64,000 nucleotides of DNA from Lysobacter sp. (GTDB taxonomy: Bacteria; Pseudomonadota; Gammaproteobacteria; Xanthomonadales; Xanthomonadaceae), in assembly GCA_013141175.1 (NCBI GenBank), contig JABFRN010000001.1:930001-994000 (forward strand), in the 5' to 3' direction. The translations under genes and the position numbers were made by a program. Shown in pieces: positions 20,406 through 28,768 of this stretch; the stretch's first letter is position 1, and the number at the start of each line of letters is the position of its first letter. A model generated the notes under the pieces. That model made no database searches, was not told where the DNA came from, and saw nothing but the letters and a program-made list of their open reading frames with translations.

Positions 20406-21146
20406 TCATCCGGCGGACGCGGCATTCCAGACCGTCGCATCGAATAGACGATCGATGTCCTGCTTGCCCAGCGCACGCCACTCTCCGGAAGGAAGATCGC
20501 CCAGCGTCGCGCCGCCCACAGACACGCGATGCAGCGCCTCGATGTGGTTGCCGACGGCCGCGAACATCCGTCGCGCCTGGTGATAGCGGCCTTCGTGCAG
20601 GGTCAGGCGCGCGTGCTGCGGCGACAGCACTTCCAACTCGGCGGGCAGCAGCGGCTTCTGTTCGGATTCCAGCATCAGCGTACCGCTGGCGAACAGCGCG
20701 GCCTCGTCGCCGCGCAGCGGATGCGCGAGCGTGGCTTCGTAGACTTTCGGCAATGCCGACTTCGGCGAAATGATCCGGTGCAACAGCGCGCCGTCGTCTG
20801 TCATCAGCAGCAGGCCGCTGGTGTCGCGATCGAGCCGGCCGACGCTGGACAACACCGGATCGCGCAGACGGAAACGCGGCGGCAGCAGATCGTAGATCAG
20901 TCGGCCCTTGTCCTTGGTCGAACAGACATGGCCGGACGGCTTGTGCAGCATGAGCAGCAACCCCTGCGGCGGGTCCAGTGGCTCGCCGTCGACACGGATC
21001 GTCTCGTGCGTCGCATGCACGCCGAGTTCGTCGTCGGTGTACAGCACTTCGCCTTCGGCATTGGTGATGCGGCCTTCGCGGAACAGCACGGTCACCTGTT
21101 TGCGACTGCCATAGCCGAGATTCGCGATGAGCTTCAGCAGTTTCAT
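20406..21146 (-). CDS. rsuA: 16S rRNA pseudouridine synthase, RsuA family
   Basis: Isomerises a specific uridine in 16S rRNA (U516 in E. coli). The 246 residues have an N-terminal S4-like RNA-binding part (MKLLKLIANLGYGSRKQV) and a catalytic domain with the Asp of GRLDRDTSGLLLMTDDG, the PKVYEATL strand and the RsuA-typical EGRYHQARRMFAAVGNHI block. The ATG at 21144-21146 overlaps the upstream stop as ATGA, suggesting translational coupling with the rRNA methyltransferase; an ATG 15 bp earlier is also possible. Confidence 0.87.
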   Translation of the reverse strand: MKLLKLIANLGYGSRKQVTVLFREGRITNAEGEVLYTDDELGVHATHETIRVDGEPLDPPQGLLLMLHKPSGHVCSTKDKGRLIYDLLPPRFRLRDPVLSSVGRLDRDTSGLLLMTDDGALLHRIISPKSALPKVYEATLAHPLRGDEAALFASGTLMLESEQKPLLPAELEVLSPQHARLTLHEGRYHQARRMFAAVGNHIEALHRVSVGGATLGDLPSGEWRALGKQDIDRLFDATVWNAASAG

Positions 21147-22306
21147 GCGCCGCCGCGCCATGCGCGCGCTTCAGCGGCGCGACTGGGTGCGCGACGCTTG
21201 CGCGCGGATGCCGGCGTCGCGGGCTGCGGCGTCGCCGCGGCGCCCTTGATCGCTTCGATGATCTTGAACCCCTGCTGCTGGGTGACGATGCGCACGCTGC
21301 CGAAATTGGCGTCAAGCTCCAGTTCGTAGGGCAGGTTGCGGTTCGCGACCAGCCACAGGCGTCCGCCGGGCACCAGCGCCGCAGCCGCAGCCGCGATGAA
21401 CGCGCGGCCGATATCGGGACGCGCGGCGCCCTGCTGGGCATGGAACGGCGGATTGGTGACGATCACGTCGTACTGCTCGGACAATCCAGACGCCACGTCC
21501 TGCCAGAGGAAACGCAGCGGCAGCCGCGCAGCCGCATCGGCAAGATTGCGCTTCGCCAGATCGAGCGCGCGCGCTTCGGCTTCGTACACATCCAGCGATA
21601 CGATGCCCGGGCAGCGCTGCAGCAGTTCGGCGGACAGATAGCCGTAACCGGCGCCGAGGTCGGCGGCACGGCCGCGCAGATCCGCAGGCAGATGTTCGGC
21701 CAGCAGCTGCGATGCCGGATCGATGCGATCCCATGCGAACACGCCGGGCCGGCTCATGAAGTGTCCGCCGAGGATCGGGCGCGCCGCATCCAGCGTCGAC
21801 CATTCGGCGAGCAGGGCCGCATCGATCCTCGCATCGTCGCGTCGCGACCAGAACACGCGGCAGTGGTGCTTCGAGAGATTGCCGTCGAGCCCGCACAGCC
21901 GCTTGAAATCGCCTTCGCCGGATTTGGCGCCTTCGTCGTTGGCGATGCAGGCCACGACGATGCCGTCCGGCGCGCAGCGCTGCAGTGCCTGCGCGAACAG
22001 CGCGCGGGCCTCGTCGCGCTGACGCGGCGGCAGGACCAGCACCAGGGGATAGCGGACGTCGGCATCCCCGTCTTCGACATCGCCGACCGTCCAGCCCGAC
22101 CGCTGCAGCGCCTCGGCATCCGGCTTGAAACTCTGTTCGCAGATCAACCCCGGACGCGGCTGCTGGCGCAGCGGCCAGCCGTCGCGGGCACGCATGAACA
22201 AAACGTGCGGAGCCGGCGCACCGCCTGCTGCGGGCCATGCCAGCAGGCCGGTTTCGAAAGGCAGGAACAGGGTTTCGAGCGCGGGGTCGCGGCGGTCAGC
22301 AGTCAT
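21143..22306 (-). CDS. RsmC/RlmG-type rRNA guanine-N2 methyltransferase
   Basis: SAM-dependent methyltransferase. The 387 residues comprise a degenerate N-terminal methyltransferase-like half and a C-terminal catalytic half with the SAM loop ADLGAGYGYLSAEL (about 220-235) and the N6/N2-type motif NPPFH (about 298-302). This two-domain layout fits RsmC (G1207 of 16S) or RlmG (G1835 of 23S); which one cannot be settled by eye. A basic C-terminal tail (KRRAPSRAAEARAWRGG) is extra. The stop overlaps the rsuA start, so two rRNA modifiers form one unit. Confidence 0.85.
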   Translation of the reverse strand: MTADRRDPALETLFLPFETGLLAWPAAGGAPAPHVLFMRARDGWPLRQQPRPGLICEQSFKPDAEALQRSGWTVGDVEDGDADVRYPLVLVLPPRQRDEARALFAQALQRCAPDGIVVACIANDEGAKSGEGDFKRLCGLDGNLSKHHCRVFWSRRDDARIDAALLAEWSTLDAARPILGGHFMSRPGVFAWDRIDPASQLLAEHLPADLRGRAADLGAGYGYLSAELLQRCPGIVSLDVYEAEARALDLAKRNLADAAARLPLRFLWQDVASGLSEQYDVIVTNPPFHAQQGAARPDIGRAFIAAAAAALVPGGRLWLVANRNLPYELELDANFGSVRIVTQQQGFKIIEAIKGAAATPQPATPASARKRRAPSRAAEARAWRGGA

Positions 22307-22442
22307 TGCGGCGGCCTCGGCGGCAAAGCGGGGAATATGTCATCCGGGCATTTTATGTCAGTGCTGTGATCTTTACCGCACCGCTGCGAATCATGTGAGC
22401 ATCCTCCCGAGATTCCCGCCCGTGATCGCGACCGCCGACACC

Positions 22443-22961
22443 ATGGATTCGCCGCAAACCCGCTTCGCCGCCCTGCTCGACCAGCATCGCGGGATCGTCT
22501 TCAAGGTGGCGGCCACTTATTGCCGTCACCCCGACGACCGCCAGGATCTGGCGCAGGAGATCGCGGCCCAACTATGGCGCGCGTTTCCCGGCTACGACGC
22601 CGCGCGGCCGTTTTCGACCTGGATGTACCGGATCGCGCTCAACGTCGCGATCTCGCAGGTGCGCAGCAACAGCGGTCGCGCGCCTGCGGTGCCGCTCGAA
22701 GACCATCAGGACACCCATCCCGGCTTCGCGGTCGACGACGGCAGCGCGCAGCACGAGACCGATCAACAGCTGCGGGCGCTGTACGCGGTGATCGATCGTC
22801 AATCGCCGATCGATCGCGCGCTGCTGCTGCTGTGGCTGGAAGACCGCAGCCAGCGCGAAATCGCCGAGGTCATCGGCATCAGCGAAAGCAATGTCGCGAC
22901 CAAGCTCAACCGGCTCAAACAGCGCATCCGCCAGCAGTTGGCGGATCCCGCATTCGACTGA
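22443..22961 (+). CDS. ECF-type RNA polymerase sigma factor
   Basis: Alternative sigma factor of 172 residues. Region 2 runs from about 10 to 75 (CRHPDDRQDLAQEIAAQLW, FSTWMYRIALNVA) and region 4 from about 110 to 165 (LYAVIDRQSPIDRALLLLWLEDRSQREIAEVIG with helix-turn-helix, then ISESNVATKLNRLKQRI). The ATG at 22443 fits the alignment; the frame is open further upstream. The next gene, 25 bp away, encodes a membrane protein that could be its partner. Confidence 0.9.
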   Translation: MDSPQTRFAALLDQHRGIVFKVAATYCRHPDDRQDLAQEIAAQLWRAFPGYDAARPFSTWMYRIALNVAISQVRSNSGRAPAVPLEDHQDTHPGFAVDDGSAQHETDQQLRALYAVIDRQSPIDRALLLLWLEDRSQREIAEVIGISESNVATKLNRLKQRIRQQLADPAFD

Positions 22962-22986
22962 ACTTACTCAAGAACACACACATACG

Positions 22987-23676
22987 ATGGATACCACCAT
23001 GGAACTCGACGAACTCAAGCAGGCCTGGCAGACCCTCGACAAGCGCCTGCAGCAGCAGAACGCCATGCAATTCCAACTGCTCCGCGACAAGCGCATCGAC
23101 AAGATGAAGTCCAGCCTGCGACCGCTGCTCATCGGTCAGATCGTCCAGATCCTGTTCGGCGCGTGGATGGTGCTGATCGGCGTCGATGTGTGGGCCTCGC
23201 ATCGCGACGTGCCGCATCTGCTGATCGCCGGCATCGTGATGCATGTCTACGGCGTCGCCACCATCATCGCGGGCGGCATCGTCTGCGGGGGAATCGCCGG
23301 CATCGATCACGCCGCGCCGGTGCTCGAGCTGCAGCGCAGGCTGGCGAAACTGCGCAAGCAGTATCTTCTCGGCGGCATGTGGGTGGGTCTGCCGTGGTGG
23401 GTGATGTGGGTACCTTTCATCATGACCTTGGCGATGTCGGCGACCGGCATCGACATCTACGCCGTCGCCCGCGCGTCGTCGCCGCTCGCGAACTGGTTGA
23501 ACATCAGCCTCGGCGTGGGCGTGCTCGGTCTTTTCGCGACCTGGGTCTTCCATCGCTGGTCGCGGCATCCCAGCCGCGCCGCGTTTGGCCGGAAGCTCGA
23601 AGACGATGCTGCGGGCGGCAGTCTGCGCAAGGCGCAGGCCGAACTGGATGCGTTGAGGGCCTACCAAAACGAATAG
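22987..23676 (+). CDS. Membrane protein coupled to the ECF sigma factor
   Basis: Function not recognised. The 229 residues start with a charged cytoplasmic helix (ELDELKQAWQTLDKRLQQQ) and a basic stretch, then about four membrane helices (LLIGQIVQILFGAWMVLIGV, LLIAGIVMHVYGVATIIAGG, GLPWWVMWVPFIMTLAM, LNISLGVGVLGLFATWVF) and a cytoplasmic C-terminus. It lacks an obvious ZAS anti-sigma motif, so regulation of the adjacent sigma factor is an inference from the 25-bp spacing. An alternative start lies four codons later. Confidence 0.8.
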   Translation: MDTTMELDELKQAWQTLDKRLQQQNAMQFQLLRDKRIDKMKSSLRPLLIGQIVQILFGAWMVLIGVDVWASHRDVPHLLIAGIVMHVYGVATIIAGGIVCGGIAGIDHAAPVLELQRRLAKLRKQYLLGGMWVGLPWWVMWVPFIMTLAMSATGIDIYAVARASSPLANWLNISLGVGVLGLFATWVFHRWSRHPSRAAFGRKLEDDAAGGSLRKAQAELDALRAYQNE

Positions 23677-23704
23677 AACCAGCAATCATTGAAGGCATGC
23701 TCGT

Positions 23705-23778
23705 GCAGGAGCGACGGAAGTCGCGACAGGCCGCCGATTCGAATGCCGCAGCCTGTCGCGACTTCCATCGCGCCTACG
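23705..23778. repeat. REP-like inverted pair, GCAGGAGCGAC variant
   Basis: GCAGGAGCGACGGAAGTCGC begins at 23705 and faces GCGACTTCCATCGCGCCTAC ending near 23777; the inner segments GACAGGC and GCCTGTC also pair. It is a diverged copy of the family at 814-874, between a plus-strand membrane protein gene and a minus-strand permease gene, where it could also act as a shared transcription end. Confidence 0.82.
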
Positions 23779-23810
23779 AAACGCAATAAATTCCGACCTC
23801 CAGCATCGGC

Positions 23811-26318
23811 TCACGCATCCAATTCCCGCAGCACCAGCGATGGCGGCGCATCCAGCACGCGGCGGGTCGCGAACAGGCCCGCCGCGAGCGCTGCGAACAT
23901 GCCGAGGCCGGCGCCCGCGGAAGCCATGCCCCAGTTGATCCGCCAAGGCAGATCGAACACCTGGGTCGCGACCACACCGGAAAGGATCGATGCCGCAATC
24001 GCCGCGACTACGCCGGACAGCAGGCCGATCACCAGGAACTCCGAGGCCTGCGCCAACCGCAGTTGCCTGCGACTGCCGCCGAGCGCGCGCATCACGCCGC
24101 CTTCGCGCAGGCGCTCGTCCTGGCTTGCGCTGACCGCCGCCAGCAGCACCAGCACGCCGGCGGCGAGCGAGAACCAGAACACCACCTGCACCACCATCGA
24201 CACCTGATCGCCGATGCTCTTCACCTGGGTGAGGATGGCATCGATGTCGAAGACCGAAAGATTCGGGAAGCGATCGATCAGGCCCGCAGTGAATCGCTCC
24301 TGCTCCGGCGTGACCTTCACGGCGGTGATGTAGCTGGCGGGATAGTCGTCCAGCGCGCCGGGCGACGCGATCACGAAGAAATTCGGCTTGAAGCTTTCCC
24401 ACTCCACCGTGCGCAGGCTGGTCACCGTCGCTTCGAAGCGCTGGCCGGCGATATCGAACGCGATGCGGTCGCCGATCTTCCAGCCCAGCGATTCCGCGAA
24501 CTCATGTTCCACCGACAACTCCGGCGTCTTCGCGCCGGTTTTCGGCCACAGTTTGCCGGCGATGATCTTGTTGTCGTCGCCGAAGCCGTCTGCCGATGAC
24601 AGATTGAACTCGTCTTCGGTCATCCGCCGCGCGCGTTCGTCCTGCGCGCCATGGTCGTCGGCGCTCGTGGGCTTGCCGTTGCGGGCGAGCAGGCGCCCGC
24701 GGATCATCGGGTACAGTTTCGGCGCGGCCACGCCCTGTTCGGCGATGAACGCGCGCACGCCTTCGATCTGATCGGGCTGCACATTGATGATGAAACGATT
24801 CGGCGCATCGGCCGACAGCGACAGCCGCCAGCGATCGATCAGATCGGTACGCACGAACGTGAGCAGCAGCAACGCCATCAGCCCGAGCCCGAGCGCCGAG
24901 ACCTGCGCGATGCTGGTGCCGGCGCGACGACTCACGTTGGCCAGGCCGTAGCGCAAACTGCCGCGCAGGCGCGAGCGCAGGCGCCGCACCAGCAGGATCA
25001 GCAGATACGCGATCAGCGCCAACGCCGCCAGCGTCGCGACGATGCCCAGCAGCATGATGCCGCCAAGCGCGGCCGAACCCGCCTGCCACCACAGCAAGGC
25101 ACCGAGGCCGCCGAACCCCAGGAGCGCCACCAGCCATGCGCTGGGTTCGGCGGCATCCAGATCGCGACGCAGCACGCGCAGCGCCGGCACGCGACGCAGC
25201 GCAAGCACCGGCGGCGCGCCGAACGACATCAGCACCACGATGCCGACCGCGAACCCATGCAGCGCCGGCCATGGGCTCGCGGGCGGAATCGCGACCTGCA
25301 ATTTTTCCGCCAGCCAAGCGCCGAGCGCCCACTGCATTGCGAACGCGATCACGATGCCGACCAGGCTCGCGACCACGCCGAGGATCAGCAATTCGCCGAT
25401 GTGGATCGCGGCCAGCGTGCGCTGGCTCGCGCCGAGGCAGCGCATCACCGCCGCGCCGGACAGATGGCGCTCGCTGTGGCGACGCGCGGCCATCGCCACC
25501 GCAACCGCCGCCAGCACCACCGACACCAATGCCGCAAGACCGAGAAAACGCCCGGCGCGATCCAGCGCGGAGCGGACCTCCGGACGCGCGTCGCCGATGG
25601 TTTCCACGCGCTGGTCGCGACCGAGCGCCGCACGCGCGGTCTCCGCGAACGTTTCGACCGCAGCAGGTTCGCCCGCGATCACCAGTTTGTAGCCGACGCG
25701 GCTGCCGGGCTGGATCAATCCTGTCGCGGGCAAGTCGGCCATCGCGAGGAATACTTTCGGCGCGACGTTGAAATAATCGATGGCGCCGTCGGGCTCCTGC
25801 AGCACCACGGCAGCGAGTGCCAACTCGACATTGCCCACGCCGATGAGATCGCCGCGCTTCGCACCCAAGGCATCGGCGCCGCCGCGGCTCAGCCACAAGG
25901 TCCCGGGCGCGGGGCCGCCGTCGATGTTGCGCTCGCCTTTCGCATCGACGATCCGGAACTGCCCGCGCAACGGGAAACCTTCGCCCAATGCGCGCAGTTC
26001 GCCCAGGCGCAGGCGTGCGGTGTCGCCGCTGCCGACCCGGATCATGCTCGGCAGCTCGGCGATTTCGGCACGACGCAGACCGTTGTTTTTCGAGGCTTCG
26101 AGGATTTTCCCGACGATGGGCGCATCGCCGCGCACCACCGCGTCGCCACCGAGCAGGCGGTTCGCTTCGATGATCAGCGCGCGCGCGGCGCGATCGGTCA
26201 CGAAGCCCACGGACGTCACCGCGATCACCGCGAGCACCAGCGCGGCGACGAGGATCCGGATGTCGCCGGCCGCGAGATCGCGCCGCAACTGGCGCCAGGC
26301 CAGCGAGAGCAGCTTCAT
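23811..26318 (-). CDS. YbbP-type ABC transporter permease
   Basis: Large inner-membrane permease, 835 residues, of the YbbP class: an N-terminal helix (ILVAALVLAVIAVTSVGFVTD), a long periplasmic domain, three helices (about 260-400), a central helix group with a short loop, a second periplasmic domain, and a final FtsX domain (VVFWFSLAAGVLVLLAAVSASQDERLREGGVMRALGGSR). With the ATPase at 26479 it forms a mechanotransmission-type ABC complex; cargo unknown. GGAGGT at 7 bp from the ATG at 26316-26318 fixes the start; the frame continues upstream through repeat DNA. Confidence 0.9.
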   Translation of the reverse strand: MKLLSLAWRQLRRDLAAGDIRILVAALVLAVIAVTSVGFVTDRAARALIIEANRLLGGDAVVRGDAPIVGKILEASKNNGLRRAEIAELPSMIRVGSGDTARLRLGELRALGEGFPLRGQFRIVDAKGERNIDGGPAPGTLWLSRGGADALGAKRGDLIGVGNVELALAAVVLQEPDGAIDYFNVAPKVFLAMADLPATGLIQPGSRVGYKLVIAGEPAAVETFAETARAALGRDQRVETIGDARPEVRSALDRAGRFLGLAALVSVVLAAVAVAMAARRHSERHLSGAAVMRCLGASQRTLAAIHIGELLILGVVASLVGIVIAFAMQWALGAWLAEKLQVAIPPASPWPALHGFAVGIVVLMSFGAPPVLALRRVPALRVLRRDLDAAEPSAWLVALLGFGGLGALLWWQAGSAALGGIMLLGIVATLAALALIAYLLILLVRRLRSRLRGSLRYGLANVSRRAGTSIAQVSALGLGLMALLLLTFVRTDLIDRWRLSLSADAPNRFIINVQPDQIEGVRAFIAEQGVAAPKLYPMIRGRLLARNGKPTSADDHGAQDERARRMTEDEFNLSSADGFGDDNKIIAGKLWPKTGAKTPELSVEHEFAESLGWKIGDRIAFDIAGQRFEATVTSLRTVEWESFKPNFFVIASPGALDDYPASYITAVKVTPEQERFTAGLIDRFPNLSVFDIDAILTQVKSIGDQVSMVVQVVFWFSLAAGVLVLLAAVSASQDERLREGGVMRALGGSRRQLRLAQASEFLVIGLLSGVVAAIAASILSGVVATQVFDLPWRINWGMASAGAGLGMFAALAAGLFATRRVLDAPPSLVLRELDA

Positions 26319-26349
26319 GACGACCTCCGCTGCACCAGCGTTCGCCCGA

Positions 26350-26460
26350 CATCCCCGCGCACGCGGGGATCCAGTGGCATCGCATGCAGTGACATTGCAT
26401 GCAGTGAAGTCGCGTGCGCGGCGGCGAAGACGCTGGATTCCCGCGTACGCGGGAACGACG
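26350..26460. repeat. Inverted pair of CCCGCG(T/C)ACGCGGG elements
   Basis: CATCCCCGCGCACGCGGGGA (26350-26369 region) faces TTCCCGCGTACGCGGGAACG (26439-26458), together with TCCAG(T/C)G flanks, giving a large imperfect hairpin. Between the arms GCATGCAGTGA occurs twice in tandem (26382-26392 and 26397-26407). Dispersed TTCCCGCGTACGCGGGAA elements are common in xanthomonad genomes. It separates the ABC permease from its ATPase gene. Confidence 0.75.
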
Positions 26461-26478
26461 CGGAACGATGTGCCGCCA

Positions 26479-27195
26479 TCATGCCGACACCAACCGGCCG
26501 CCATCCAGGCGCAGCATGCGATGGCAGCGCGACGCGAGATGCTCATCGTGGGTCACCAACACCAGCGTGGTGCCGGCATCGGCATTCAAGCCGAACAGCA
26601 GTTCGATGATCGCCTGTCCGGTGCGGGTATCGAGATTGCCGGTGGGCTCGTCCGCGAACAGCAGCGCCGGCCGGGTCACGAACGCGCGCGCCAGCGCCAC
26701 GCGCTGCTGTTCGCCACCGGACAATTGCCGCGGGTAGTGGTCGAGACGTTCGCCCAGACCGACCTTCTGCAGGATCGCGCGCGCCGGTCCGTCGACATCG
26801 GCATCGCCGCGCAGCTCCAGCGGCAGCATCACGTTTTCCAATGCGGTCAACGATGGCAGCAACTGGAAATTCTGGAAGACGAAACCGACCTTCTCGCCGC
26901 GCACCTTCGCGCGCCCGTCCTCGTCCAGCGTCGACAGCGGCGCACCATCCAGCAGCACCCGCCCGTCGCTGGGCGTATCCAGCCCGGCCATCAGCGCCAG
27001 AAGCGTGCTCTTGCCGGACCCCGAAGCGCCGACGATCGCGACGCTGTCGCCGGTCGCGATCTCGAACCCGATGCCGTCGAGGATGGTCAGCTCACTGGTG
27101 GGCAGGCGGACGCGTTTGGCCAGGGATTCGATGGTGAGTGCGGGGGGCTTGGAGGCAACGACGACGGATGGCTGATCGGTCAGAGGCAAGGTCAT
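26479..27195 (-). CDS. YbbA/LolD-type ABC transporter ATPase
   Basis: ATPase partner of the permease at 23811. The 238 residues carry Walker A GASGSGKST, the Q-loop FVFQNFQLLPSL, signature LSGGEQQRVALARA, Walker B LLFADEPTGNLD and the switch VLVTHDEHLA. A roughly 20-residue non-conserved N-terminus (MTLPLTDQPSVVVASKPP) precedes the core. The start at 27195 is the best ATG; a longer frame exists upstream but runs through repeat sequence. No lysophospholipase (tesA) gene adjoins it, unlike in E. coli. Confidence 0.9.
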   Translation of the reverse strand: MTLPLTDQPSVVVASKPPALTIESLAKRVRLPTSELTILDGIGFEIATGDSVAIVGASGSGKSTLLALMAGLDTPSDGRVLLDGAPLSTLDEDGRAKVRGEKVGFVFQNFQLLPSLTALENVMLPLELRGDADVDGPARAILQKVGLGERLDHYPRQLSGGEQQRVALARAFVTRPALLFADEPTGNLDTRTGQAIIELLFGLNADAGTTLVLVTHDEHLASRCHRMLRLDGGRLVSA

Positions 27196-27332
27196 GGGGC
27201 GTCGCTGTGGGGGAGACGAGGGGTCGATATTGGGGGAGCGGAGGGAGGATGCAAGCCCGGGGACGACCCAACTGATGGCATGCATGGGCGCCTGGCGTGG
27301 TCGGATGCGGCGATTCCGCATGGCATCGAGGA

Positions 27333-27474
27333 ACTGCAGGGCGGAACCCGGGCAGCCGATTCCGCCGAAGACGGGAACGACATGATGCATGCGAGGTAGG
27401 ATGGGCCGGACGCAGCGATGCCCATCCATGGCTTCGGGCAGAGCGATCGGCATCGCTGCGCTCGATCCATCCTG
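27333..27474. repeat. Composite repeat block ahead of the pseudo-retropepsin gene
   Basis: Two repeat types abut. At 27333-27369 GCAGGGCGGAACCCG...GATTCCGCCGAA is an inverted GGCGGAA/TTCCGCC unit, shared with 29051-29087. At 27396-27474 GTAGGATGGGCCGGACGCAG faces CTGCGCTCGATCCATCCTGT, with GCGATGCCCATC/GATCGGCATCGC inside. The block fills the gap between the ABC ATPase and the plus-strand lipoprotein and ends about 25 bp before the proposed start of the latter. Confidence 0.78.
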
Positions 27475-27498
27475 TGGAATATCGAGCGGGGTCTGGCC

Positions 27499-28428
27499 TT
27501 GAACATTTTCTTCCGCCTCATTCCTGTTGCCGTTGCGCTGTGCGCTGCGGGCATCACGGGTTGCGCTTCGACACGCGTGGCGATGTCCGCGCAAGGCAAC
27601 GAGGCCGTGTCCATTCCGTTCACGCTCAGCAAACAGAACAATATCGTGGTCGAGGTACGGATCAACGATTCGCACATCGTGCATCTGATGCTGCACAGCG
27701 CGTCATCGGACGTCACGTTGACCGAGGAAGCGGTTCGCCGTCTCGGCGATATCGCGCTCGGAAACGATGCCAAGATCCAGAGCTGGGGCGGGACTTCGGA
27801 TTCGCGCTACAGCACGGGCAACCGCATGCGGATCGGGCCGTTGACGCGGGACGGCGTCACGCTTTGGGAGAACAGGAATTCCGGCGAAGGCACGGACGGT
27901 AAGTTCGGATTGGATTTTTTCGGCGACGCGGTGGTCGAGATCGACTACGACAGCGGGCGCATCGTCGTCCACGACCGACTGCCGGACAAGGCGCGCGATT
28001 ACCAGTCGCTCGCGATCGAGAACGAGGACGGCGAGCTCTACGTCGAGGGCCTCTGCCTGTTCGGCGACGAAACGCGCGCGAATCGATTCCTGATCCACTC
28101 CGGCTATGCGGGCGGCCTTCTGCTGGACGATGCGTTTGCGGCGTCGAGCGGCATCGACGGCAGGATCGCGATCACCGAAACCAGCCGTCTGACCGACTCT
28201 TACGGGCATGTCATCGAGGTCAAGAAAGGCGTGATGCCCGGTTTTTCGCTGGGCCGGCTCACGCTCTCCGATGTCCCCGTGGGATTCTTTTCCGGAAGGA
28301 TCGGAAACCAGGACAAGAGCGTGCTGGGCGGCGCGATCCTGAAACGGTTCAATCTGATCTTCGATCTCGGCCGGAAAAAACTCTACCTTCGGCCTCGCGG
28401 TACGCAAGGGAGCCAAAGGCCTGCCTGA
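27499..28428 (+). CDS. Retropepsin-like lipoprotein lacking the catalytic aspartates
   Basis: The 309 residues begin with a hydrophobic leader and lipobox ITGC (AAGITGCAS), so an envelope lipoprotein is likely. The body shows two halves of a retropepsin-type aspartyl protease: IPFTLSKQNNIVVEVRIND leading to MLHSASSDVTLTEE, and RFLIHSGYAGGLLLDDAF. In active relatives these positions read DTG(A/S); here they are HSA and HSG, so both catalytic aspartates are replaced by histidine and protease activity is not expected. The TTG at 27499 is the likeliest start by the leader; the frame opens at 27418 inside a repeat. Confidence 0.75.
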   Translation: MNIFFRLIPVAVALCAAGITGCASTRVAMSAQGNEAVSIPFTLSKQNNIVVEVRINDSHIVHLMLHSASSDVTLTEEAVRRLGDIALGNDAKIQSWGGTSDSRYSTGNRMRIGPLTRDGVTLWENRNSGEGTDGKFGLDFFGDAVVEIDYDSGRIVVHDRLPDKARDYQSLAIENEDGELYVEGLCLFGDETRANRFLIHSGYAGGLLLDDAFAASSGIDGRIAITETSRLTDSYGHVIEVKKGVMPGFSLGRLTLSDVPVGFFSGRIGNQDKSVLGGAILKRFNLIFDLGRKKLYLRPRGTQGSQRPA

Positions 28429-28540
28429 CGACGCCGCTTGCGCTGTGCGCGCATGCACTGGACACGGTGGGGTTCGCTGCGCTCGCCCCACCGTGCGTCA
28501 CGGGGCAGGCCGATGGACGGACCTGCCTGTATCCGGTCCA

Positions 28541-28768
28541 TCAAGAAATGCAGGGACCGCCATTGACCGGGCAGGAACGGAGATACACCCACACCGGGGG
28601 CCTGCATATGTAGTAGTGGCGATAGCCACCGGACAGGATGAATACGGTACGGCCCGAGAGGCTTGCCGTACAGGCGATGTTCGGCCCGGATGCACTGGCG
28701 GTGCCGGCAATCGACATACCCGCCACAAGAACCGCGATCGCAATTCCCTTGATAATTCCTTGCTTCAT
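28541..28768 (-). CDS. Small secreted peptide with four cysteines
   Basis: A 75-residue product with a good signal peptide (GIAIAVLVAGMSIAGTASA) leaving a mature part of roughly 48 residues, rich in aromatic residues (YRHYYICRPPVWVYL), with cysteines 33, 55, 66 and 73, enough for two disulfides. The ribosome site is very strong (AGGAGG, 5 bp before the ATG), which makes a real gene likely despite its size. No family recognised. It ends 112 bp from the lipoprotein at 27499, tail to tail. Confidence 0.7.
   Translation of the reverse strand: MKQGIIKGIAIAVLVAGMSIAGTASASGPNIACTASLSGRTVFILSGGYRHYYICRPPVWVYLRSCPVNGGPCIS

Noticed and set aside
26382-26407. Tandem GCATGCAGTGA as start of a CRISPR array
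   Set aside because: Only two 11-bp units with a four-base spacer; no spacer-repeat structure.
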